Below, piece by piece: positions 32,701 through 42,470 of a stretch of 64,000 nucleotides of DNA (positions are counted from its first letter, which is position 1; each line of letters begins with the position of its first letter). The notes under the pieces are model-generated. The model was not told the origin of the DNA. It did not search any database and was given only the letters and a program-made list of their open reading frames with translations. The position numbers were made by a program, and so were the translations under genes. Location of the stretch: NCBI GenBank assembly GCA_033182465.1, contig CP137321.1, forward strand, positions 620,001 to 684,000, given 5' to 3'. This DNA comes from Sanghuangporus weigelae (lineage: Eukaryota > Basidiomycota > Agaricomycetes > Hymenochaetales > Hymenochaetaceae).

Positions 32701-35700
32701 GGTACCGCCGAATTCTCTGTTCGGATGGCTGTAATCTCGCTCCTTGCCTTATGCTTATTCGTCTTGCGTTCATGTCGATTCGGTTCATGTTGTGTCGATC
32801 ATCTTGGAGGAACTTCCTTCCTTGTCTTGTCTTGACTACATAGTATCTCATTCAAGGACTTACTTCTGCATTCAATCCAAATGTGCTCTCTTCACTCGTT
32901 CCCGTTCACGAAGCGCTCTCACTTTCTTTTCGTCTTTGGTTCATTGAAGCATTTTCTGTAAATTATACCAAGTGATCTGCATGTAGTGAAGCGTACTGTA
33001 TTCTATTTTCCGTATTCCACAGCACTGCGAGTAACTTCCCATCGTCACCGCCGTTCTTTTCCATTCATCGGTGCGAACATGTTTTCCTTCCTGTATGTAG
33101 CTGGTTCCTCAGCGCCCGCTCATGTATGAGTAGCACGGAGTGCCGTCCACACCCTTCTCTTTTCATTATGTACGTACGTGGAGTTTTTCCTGTCAGTCCG
33201 ACTCAGTCACTACGGTTCTGCAGCGAAGATCTATGTATGCCGTAAAAGAAAAGAAAGTCGCGACGAAGATCATCGTCCTCGAGTTCTTCAGGTTCTCGTG
33301 CTCATAGGAACATACTTCCGACTTTCGCGAAGCAACACAAAGAGCGCAGGCCATGTCAATGTATAGCTCGCTCCTCGCGTACTATCCGACGGAACTATCG
33401 ACAATAGCGTTGACAACTTTGTACTTCTTGAGATAAATGATAACAGGTTGTCGACAGAGTATTTTTTCTTTATCGACACCGACCTATCTTAACCTTCCAC
33501 ATCAGAATTCGTGCTCGTCGGCGATCCGGAGGGATGATGGGAACCTGGACCAACCACAATTCAAATACGAGAATCTGAGGCGGTCCTGGTTAGCTGGATA
33601 TGTGAAATCTTCCCTCAAAAAGCACAACCAAAGAAAACAAATGCGATGAAAGTATAAAGGGATATCAATATTGGTACGTAATGGCAACATATCTTGCGAT
33701 GCGATATGTGTATATATTTGCGAAGTAATGAAACATATTTGTAAAACACCCCAATTTTTATTTATTTGTCTATGTAGGCGGTGCTTGTTGGAAACGCCTC
33801 GAGGACATAGTCACATACACACTCACTGAATCCGATTTAATCATCCTGTGCATCACTATCATTCACAAAACATCGCCACGAGGGCAGTTGTGAAGATGGA
33901 TGGAGAGAATCAAGCGGACTTGACAGGCACTTAGCACATAGGATAATAGTACCGGAGGGAGAAACGATCAGAATTCTCCTCTTATATTTCAACCCAGCAA
34001 TCATGATCGGTGGATTTTCTGGACGAAAAGAACGTGTAAACCAAATACACGTTTACTCGCGGCGCGCCCAGGGAAACTGAGAGTCTGATACCCGAAACGA
34101 TAAATAGATAATAGACGCCCTCCCCAATTCAACCTGAACAAAGGCATGCACACGGACAACCAGACTTGTATGATCCTTCCCTCGGCCAACAAGCATCAGA
34201 TAGACTCGAAGATGGATCTACAGTAAACTTGCGGTGGGAAGTCGTGGAGTCGTGGTGAGTCCGTGATGAGGGCTCGGTGTCAGTACAGCGCTGCCATGCC
34301 AAGTAAAAGAAATAGGCGCGCGTGCGTGACAGGAGTAGTGGCCCAAGTAAGTATCCTCAGCTCAGAAGAATAAATAGCTTGAAATGATGGCTGGATTTTA
34401 GGTATTCAGAGTGCTGGTGCTGCGCCGCAGCATGATGTGAGAGGAAGACGAGACAAGATGAGGAAAACTCGAATAATTGAGGTGATAGAGCGATGATAGA
34501 GCGACAATACGGTCAGGAGGGCGACCTCCGGGCTAGGATTCACGAGGCAGGCCCAGGGCGAGAAAAAGACAGACTTCCGTAGTCACTGCGACCCAACGAT
34601 TCAACGACGAAGAATAGATTTTGATTTCATGCATGTTCTTTCCTCTGGGGCCGATATATTTGATTTTCCTTATTTTTGTCGTGCAGAACGTGTGACAATG
34701 ACATATGCCAATCGCGGTGATCTGTCCTGGTGTATCTGATCTGAAATGTCCAGATGCCGTGTGTTCAGAGTCGGCTTGTCGGGTGCCTGTATGAACTGTA
34801 AATCACAGTTATTAGTGCATGTCGAGCGGTGCGTTGGAGGTGCCGAGCAGGGCGGGACACTACTAGTACTAGTACCTCAAAACTTATGAAATCGAAAGGA
34901 AACATGTATTGTGCCTGTGCCGATGAACGTACCGTAAAGCCGCTAGGTGTAGTTATTTATAACACACCTTCCAGTCAAGCTGTTCAAATGCGCCACAGTC
35001 AGAGAACCGACGAGGAGTTAGCAGAAAAGCGCATATGTATACATCGCTGCAATGTCTGGCGGGAAGTTTCCTTAGATCGAGCAGCCACTCATACTAGGAA
35101 ACACATTGTATATGTATGTATGCTATGCAATCAATAGCGTAGGCAAAGTCCGAAGAGAGCGAAGGTTACCTACCTCACGTCTCGCGGCACGTCAGATCCG
35201 AGGCGGCTGGACGGCCGACTTCAATAAGCTTCTGAGATGGAAACGGATCCAGGAGGTATGCATGATACAACAGGTAACGGGGAGTGACTCCCGTGTTTGG
35301 CCTGTCATTCGGTACTTGGCGTTTCCCGAGCGGATATTGAGTAATTGGGGAGACTTGTGAGGTATAGCGAGAGAAGGCACGCTTAAGACTGATGTTACAC
35401 TTGGTTTGCTTTTCCCTGGGTTTGGATTGAGTAAATGCTGGTATGCTTCTCATGTGTCAATAACCCAACGATGATATGGAACTGTCGGGCTGCTGCGCTC
35501 GAGAGGCTGTTTGTGCCGAGAGGCTCGAGAGAGCACGAGAGGAGGCTACGAGGACACAGAAGATATGGAAAAAGGAAGGATTGCTGCTTGGGATACCGCT
35601 TGATCCGCAGCAATGGAGAGAACATCAACTAGTCTGGGACGAAGGAGAGCGTGGCGGAGGGCTGTGCTGAGGCATCGTGCGTCACTCGCGCCCATTTTGA

Positions 35701-36264
35701 GGATCTGAGTTCGAGCTTCAAGATGTGCAAGATACGCGAAATTAAAACTGAGCGACTTCTTTTATTTGTCGGATGGGATTTCGACGAGTAGGACGAGTCT
35801 GTGAGTGACTTGGCTAAGGACGTGAACGCAAGAGAGAAGAGGGCGAGGAAGACGTGACCGGGGTGAGAAAGTAAAGCGCGTGCACGTGCAGAATGTGATC
35901 GCCGTTCGACGCGTCTGAAAAGGAAATAAAGTGTTACCGACCGATAACGCTTCGAATTACGGACCGGGATTGGCGGCTTCGCGTCTCCTCCTCAACACTA
36001 GCTTTCGATCTCGGCAAGTGAGCGCCGTGCAGGTCGGACTGAAATTCGAAATTCATTCACTCGGTGGCGGGTCTCATCCCGCCTGTTCTCCGCTAGCTCG
36101 TTATACTTTAAAATATCAGGGCTGACTCAATCATGCATCCCTTATATCCTCCCCTGCCTCGTCTTAGACGCCTTTGCGGCTGTCTCCCTCCCCCTCTCTC
36201 TCACTACCTCCCCGCCCGACGCCCTCGCCATCGTCCGCCCTAGGTCCACCCAAGTCATCCCGCC
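32701..36264. other. 3.6 kb gene desert between VAC14 and chitin deacetylase
   Basis: No frame here is protein-like; the longest are about 100 codons with no domain. The first part is the T-rich VAC14 3' region. A perfect interrupted palindrome lies at 34,418-34,432. From 36,170 a C/T-rich strand leads to the deacetylase start. It could hold the long regulatory region of the deacetylase gene or non-coding transcripts. No repeats, tRNA or mobile-element signs were seen. Confidence 0.4.
34418..34432. repeat. Interrupted palindrome TGCTGCG-C-CGCAGCA, copy 1
   Basis: Perfect 7-base arms around one base. The identical 15-mer, extended by one G at the left (GTGCTGCGCCGCAGCA), occurs again at 40,136-40,150 on the other side of the chitin deacetylase gene. 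A fungal binuclear zinc-cluster-like binding site is one possible reading. Confidence 0.5.
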
Positions 36265-37864
36265 ATGGTCGCCATCTCACTCCTCGCAGCTCTCTCAGTC
36301 TCTGCTTCAGCAGCTACACTCGTTGCAGCTCATCCTCATCCTCATCCAGAAGGTAGTAGGACGAGATCTGCCCCCCTCCCAGACCGATGGTATCATGACG
36401 AGGAACATCCTGTCCATGCCCTCTTTAGCCGTCAGCCAACAAACGGCAAGAGGCAATCCATACCCGAAGTCGGTTCTTCAGGTACTTTCTTCATTCTTTA
36501 TACCTTTTACTCGAATATTTATCCCACTACCGAATTGAATTGAATGTAAAAAATAGCCTGGACTGCTCAGTATCCAGCCAGCTCTCCAGACGTGAATGAC
36601 CTTCCCCAGGCATGGCTCGATGCGCTCAACGATGCGAGGGATGCGGGCAAGATCCCCGCCCTTCCTCCTACAACCTATAACGGGGTCGACGCACCACATT
36701 ATCCCCCTGGGATAGACGAGAACAGGAACAACGCGACTATCTGCGCTGCTTCAGACCGCGTATGTAGGATCCCTCAGGACGTATGGGATGCACCTGACGG
36801 CTACATGGGCATCGGATTCGACGATGGTCCCACCGATGTGTGTAACTTTTTTTTATATTATTCGGCTAAAGTGAAAATGTATGGGATGGGCGCGCGCGGC
36901 ACGCGTCAAGATAACGCGCTGTCGATCACACAAGTCAGACCGCCGATAGCGCCGGTCGGGACCTGAATTTATACATTTGATACTTTATTCGTCCCGATTA
37001 ATTATACATGATCGGTCTGGTCTAAAGACTTAGAGACTGACGAATTTTTATTATTTCGTCTAGGCATCACCGAAGCTGTATGATTTCTTGGAGCAGCAGA
37101 ACCTCTCCTCGACGCATTACATGATCGGGGTGTACATCCTGAACAACTGGAAGAACTTCCAGATGGCGTACGATGTGCTGGAGGCGGACATTGCGGTGCA
37201 CACCTGGACGCATCCGTTCACGACGACGCTCACGGACGAGCAAGTGCTGGGTCAGTTAGGCTGGACTATTCAGATCATTTACGACTCTACGGACGGCAAG
37301 GTCCCGCGCTTCTGGCGACCGCCGTACGGCGATATCGACACTCGCGTGAGCGCTATCGCGCGCGAGGTCTTCGGTATGACCGCCATGATGTGGAACCAGG
37401 ATACGGAGGACTGGTCGATGGCGAGCACCCCGCCGGGTACGACGATGGACCAGATCCATACGTCGATGACACACTGGCTCACCGGCCCCAAGTCGCCGGG
37501 CCTCATCATCCTCGAGCACGAGTTGACGAACGACACCGTCCAGGCGTTCATGGATGCATACCCGATGATCGCCCAGAACGGGTGGAACGCCATCTCGCAG
37601 GTGCAGCTTAACTCTTCATGGACCACGTATCAGGACGGCGATGAGGACGACGAGGCGTTCAACAGCTTCATCGCGTCCTCGACTTCCTCCTCGTCAGCCT
37701 CTGAAAGCGCGTCGTCCGACTCGGGCAGCTCAGCCGCCTCAGCATCCGCATCGAACAACGGCTTGACAGCCGAGTCCAACTCGAGCGGTAGTACACCTTC
37801 CTTCGTCTATCCTTCGCTCGTCAGCTTTGGCGTACTCATCGGCGGTATCCTTGCGCTCATGTGA
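36265..37864 (+). CDS. CDA: Chitin deacetylase, carbohydrate esterase family 4, probably GPI-anchored
   Basis: Removes acetyl groups from chitin in the cell wall to make chitosan. Exons 36265-36480, about 36,557-36,837 and 37,064-37,864 encode about 430 residues. A signal peptide (MVAISLLAALSVSASAATLV) is followed by a basic stretch ending GKRQSIPE that may be cleaved. CE4 motifs are in order: GYMGIGFDDGPTD (metal-binding Asp), AVHTWTHPFTTTLTDEQV (H-x3-H), VPRFWRPPYGDIDTRV, MMWNQDTEDW and LIILEHELTND. The tail is Ser/Ala-rich and ends in a hydrophobic segment (LVSFGVLIGGILALM), the pattern of a GPI signal. The second intron, just after the first motif, is 226 bases, four times the local norm. 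G+C content at third positions is high in the last exon. Confidence 0.94.
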
Positions 37865-40135
37865 GGATGTTAAGGATAGCACTTCCGTCGTATCTCCTGC
37901 CCTATCCTTCCATTCCTCGATTCGATCCCTTCGCCCTTTCTCTCTCCACTTCGTCACGACCTCGGCAATTACAATAGACAATAACAGCAACAGCCACGAC
38001 CAGATGAGAATGCAAGATCAGAACAAAGACAGTCCGTGCAAATTCCTTTTTTTCTTCACTTTCCCAACTTCTTTCCCCCCGTTTTCCTCTTTTGCCTCCC
38101 GCAATTGCTTTCCATTTCCAATTCGGTACTCTTTTTCCTCCCTAACTCCCTCTTCCATGCTTCCCACCAAAAGACTCTTTACTAGTTCGCTTTCTTTCTG
38201 ATTTCGCCTTTCTATTCTCCCTTTGTTCTCCCGCATCCTGTTGCAATGCCCCGTGATGTATTCTCTGCACGATGCTCTCTTCTTCTCCTCTGACGCATTC
38301 GTAGTTAATAATAGCATTTCACATTTATTCGCCGCAACTCCCATCTTTGTCCCCCCCTCATCCTCCTTCCCCTCCTCACGCTTCGCCTTGCTTTGAACAT
38401 TGGACTTCCTTTTCGAAATCCAGATCCGAACTCTTGCTCTTCTCTTCTTCTTTTTTCATTCGGCATTTCGGCATTTGGCATTCGCTTCTTTTCTTCATCT
38501 TCATTAGGCAATAAGAAGTCATTATTTCATGATGATGGACTGTATATGATAATTAATGCACGCTACATTTCTTGGATTTCTTGGATTTTATTGTTTGTAT
38601 CGATGCATTCTTTTTCTCCCATTCATTTTCCCCCTCCCCTTTCTGTTTGCACCCAGACGCTCGTTTTGCTTTCTTTCACCTTCCCGTTGTTTTCCAAACC
38701 AAACCAAACCATACCATACCATCCAGGTACCATAGCATAGCAACTAACGGCTCCCCCCTCGCTCCCTTCGCTCTTCTAAGTCCCTCCAGCCAGTTCGGTC
38801 AGCTAGCTCGTCTAGCTGTGATCTAGCTGGGAAGGGCGTCCGCTCCTTAACTTTACTTTCTTTCGGAAGAGGATCAGGCAGCCCTGTTACTTATAATACT
38901 CTAGCAATTTCAAATTCGACTTGTTCGGTCCCTGACATTTAGATTCACCGTCGCCGCCTTGTGGCCGCGCCGCCGACACACCTTCCATACATTGCGGCGC
39001 CTCCTCGGCAAACCCAATCGGAAGATGTATCATAACCATAACATAACATAACAGGATGATACCCCCTCGTGAATTACGATTTCGATTGGATCTTTTTGGA
39101 AAGGTTTATGACCTTGCCTCCTGTGTGGTGTGATGACGCATTAAGTACTTACTAGGTAGGCGAAGCTATTTTTACTGATGTTTTCTGTCTTGCGGGCGGC
39201 GGCACGTACGCAGTATAAATGTTGTCGGTGGATCGGGAGCTATGATACCTACATCTTAACATCTCAGTTATCTCCGCCTTTGCTACGCTAGTAAGTACGT
39301 ATTGTCGTCTGGAGCTTCGAGTATGTTTGGGATCTCTCCCCGCGCGTGCGACTTCCTCCTTCAACGACTTTGGGTTTTTCCTTTCTATTTGGGAGTCTTG
39401 GAATGATCGAAACAGTATACATGAAATGGATCTTTTATGGACCTCTTGACTTGCCCCTAACTTGCTTACTCGCAAGCCTCGGCCGATGCACGGAGGGGTC
39501 AAAGGATGGAAAGCTGAAGCGAGAAACGAAAACGGACAAAAACACACCAGTACTGTACTAGCGCAGCGGCGCGCACAGCACTGGGTTTTGATGGCGGACT
39601 TTCCCCCCCCTTCTTCTGTAAATGCAGTAAATGCAGATCAGTAAGTAAGATGATGCGTTTTCAACCACATCTGGAAAGTATGTGTGTCGAATATTGGGTA
39701 TTCGCAATACTATACTTTGGAAATAGGTATGTATACTTAGATATGTTGAAATATGAAAAAGCTCGGTGCCGATACTATATTTGCCATTGAATTCTAAGTA
39801 ACTTGTTCCTACTACTACTACTATTCCTATATTCACCCGATTATTTGCCCACCAGTTGTTGACCTTTCTCCGACCGCCTGTTTTACTGCCCGTGCAGTAG
39901 TACACATACTTCCCTAAGACTCCGAATTCATGAGCATCTCGAGGTTGATGGTTTCCGCGAGAAAGAGAAATCTTTGTCAGTATGTCTGGAACCCCGGAAT
40001 TACTACCCACCCAGACATACCTTAAATCCTCTCAATCTCCTGCGTGTGCGTTAGTCTCCATTTACCATTTAATTTAATTTACATTTCTCACGGCTTGTGT
40101 CTTTCGTTTTTGTCCTTGTGTTTCTTCTTCCAGTG

Positions 40136-40150
40136 TGCTGCGCCGCAGCA
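40136..40150. repeat. Interrupted palindrome TGCTGCG-C-CGCAGCA, copy 2
   Basis: Identical to the element at 34,418-34,432 and followed by CCATCATCATCATC. See that entry. Confidence 0.5.
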
Positions 40151-41183
40151 CCATCATCATCATCAATCCTCCGCAACTGAATACTCTCGATTTTATCAGC
40201 CTGCACAGGTCATGTAATTATTTTTTCAGTTGGGAAACGTCATTCCTTCTTGTCTTGCGGTGCTCGCTTGAAGTGCATTCCTATCACGAACTGTACCCAA
40301 ATCAGCAATAAGTCCATCATCACCAAGACTCGGAGAAAAAGATCACTGAACCTGTGTGTTTTGCAAGCAAATAATTTACTCGGCATACTTACTTTGTTGT
40401 GTGAAATCCTTCTCTGGGGCCTCATGATCTTGTTTGTGGCTGCAACATATCTGTACGACCCATACCTCCTACCCCACGAGAATGCATATTTGAGCTGGGT
40501 CTGGATAGTAGTAATACATACTTGGCTTGGATGACTCGAGGATTCAAGGATGGGCGCCTATCAGACTATACAGGCATCAAAACACGCTTTCAAGTGCGGG
40601 CGGCAGCGTAAAACTGGAATCCCAACAGCGTGCCACTAGCGGTCCAACCTTTTCTCTTCCAATGCCGTGCATTGATATTATTTGAAGAAAAAAAAAAGGA
40701 AACAATCTCAACTTAACAACAATGACGTACGTGCACGATTGGTATAAGTATACTTACATAACTATCCCTGCTGGATCCCCCCGGTCTATGGAGACTCATA
40801 TAGCGGACCAAACACATACTCTTGCTTGCAATCTGCTCTGGTTTGATTCACAGCACAGTAGTCGAAGAACGAGAAACGTGATTTGATCAAAAAAAGTAAA
40901 ACAGCGGCACGTGATCGAAACGCGTCAATTTTAGTACATAATCTCTCATAACTAACAAACATAACATAAAAGAAGCTCTCAAAATAATCAAACCTTAACT
41001 GCCTCAAGTGAGATCTAGGATATCATAAATATGTGTGATAGGTACTGGTACTGCACCAGCCCACGCAGAATCCACGGAGGCAGATAGGATTTTCGAGTCT
41101 GCTACTTCTGTGTGTACTACATAGAATTCTACCCTGGATACTGGTCCACATAACACATAGACACGTGCATGCATTCTTCTCTT

Positions 41184-41204
41184 CCCCCCCCCCCCCTCCC
41201 CCCC
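41184..41204. repeat. Poly-C tract, C13-T-C7
   Basis: Homopolymer cytosine tract in the desert, 21 bases. On the minus strand it is a G-run able to form G-quadruplexes. Length may be polymorphic or prone to sequencing error. Confidence 0.8.
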
Positions 41205-41410
41205 TTTCTTTTCCATCCATGATATTGGTGGACGGATGGACAGGACACATCCCCAGTCCAGGACAACAGACAAACCAGATATTAATATTTACACGCAACT
41301 CGATTGTTTTTCATATCATATCATCAAAGAAAACGAATGAAACGAGATGAAACAACAAAAACAAAAACAAATGACACAAGGAACCCCCCAAAACAGCCAA
41401 GTAAGTACAG

Positions 41411-41425
41411 AAAAAAAAAAAAAAA
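41411..41425. repeat. Poly-A tract, A15
   Basis: Fifteen adenines followed by GG. No upstream retroposon-like sequence or target-site duplication was found, so it is treated as a simple repeat. Confidence 0.7.
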
Positions 41426-41586
41426 GGAACGGAACAGAAAATACAGAAGTGACAGAATACGACAAACAGGCTGAAGAGGCATTTTGACTGTGGTGACCAA
41501 GAAAGAAAAAGAGTTATATGAGCTATTCGTAGGTAGGAAGAGTGTATGAGCGGCGTGGCGGGTGATCGGAGAAGTGAGAAATAATG

Positions 41587-41613
41587 AGAGGGGAGAGGGG
41601 AGAGGGGAGAGGG
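41587..41613. repeat. G-rich minisatellite, AGAGGGG x 3.9
   Basis: Tandem 7-base unit AGAGGGG repeated nearly four times without change. Four G-runs on the plus strand give quadruplex-forming potential. Confidence 0.85.
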
Positions 41614-42470
41614 AAGGGATGTGAGTCCCCTCAGTCCCCTCTTTGTCTTTGTATATCATGATCAGAAAGAGCGCATATATGAGCAAGATTATTAGGAGGG
41701 AGAGTCAGTCCCGAGTGAAAGTCCCCCAGGTGGAGTATGCATACGAGAGAAATGAAGTGAAACGGAAACAGAACTGAGGAGTTAGTTGGCGGAGAATCAT
41801 ATAAACAAAACAATTAAAACGATCAAGCGAAGGGGACAAAGACAGTTGTTGATGGAACAACGAAGAATCGTGATGATAAGATGTTAGTAACGACGAGGCG
41901 CTGGTAGTAGGTGTACAGCAGGGGCGGCAAAGGACACGGACGGGATGTATGTGGTACTACTACAAAGAAGGAAAAGCTCGGACGTTCCACTCAAAATCGC
42001 CCCCCCCCATCCCCCTCCAACAACCCCCCCACCTAGGAAAGGCGAGAAGCAGCGAACAGGGCACAGAAAACACTTGGAAAAGTCATTTCAATATCGTCCA
42101 GGCGAGAGATCGGGTGTATATTTGCGTGCGTAGTCAGTGGTAATGAGGAATGTTCTGTGGGTGGCAATGAGGAATGAGCTCTGTGGGTTTGGTATACAAC
42201 GTGCGGGTGGGTGAAAAAAGTTTGTGTGGGTCGTCATCATCATCTCGTTCTCGTTCCGTTCCGTTTTTCTCGTTAGTTTTTCGTGCGGGGATCGTGTTGC
42301 GCTGTCTGCAGTACGGTCGGTGAGGTCGGTAAAGTCAGAGGGAGAAAGAAAAAAGCGCCTTCCAAGTTCCAAGTCCAAGGGCTCCCCATAATCGCTGCTG
42401 ACCGGCTGGAAGTAAAGTCTGAGTCCCCCGAGAACGCAAGCAAGTACACGGGAGGGAAAGCCCTTTCTCT

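Larger units (their letters stand above)
37865..42470. other. 4.6 kb gene desert between chitin deacetylase and kinase genes
   Basis: The first 900 bases are strongly pyrimidine-rich on the plus strand (TTCTTTCCC-type tracts) and continue as the deacetylase 3' region. Then come AT-rich blocks, homopolymer runs and a G-rich minisatellite, listed separately. Short frames (131 codons at 39,152 minus, 94 codons at 40,250 plus, 120 codons at 41,324 minus) lack domains and follow base composition. I see no gene, tRNA or mobile element. Confidence 0.4.

Noticed and set aside
34829-35137. Plus-strand frame of 102 codons upstream of chitin deacetylase
   Set aside because: No domain and atypical composition; contains simple ACTAGT repeats.
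39152-39547. Minus-strand frame of 131 codons in the desert
   Set aside because: Cys/Ser/Arg mix follows base composition, no motif, no plausible introns.
40250-40534. Plus-strand frame of 94 codons with a hydrophobic segment
   Set aside because: Hydrophobicity comes from T-rich sequence; no signal for a start, no relatives recognised.
41411-41425. Poly-A tract as possible retroposon tail
   Set aside because: No target-site duplication or upstream retroposon sequence found.
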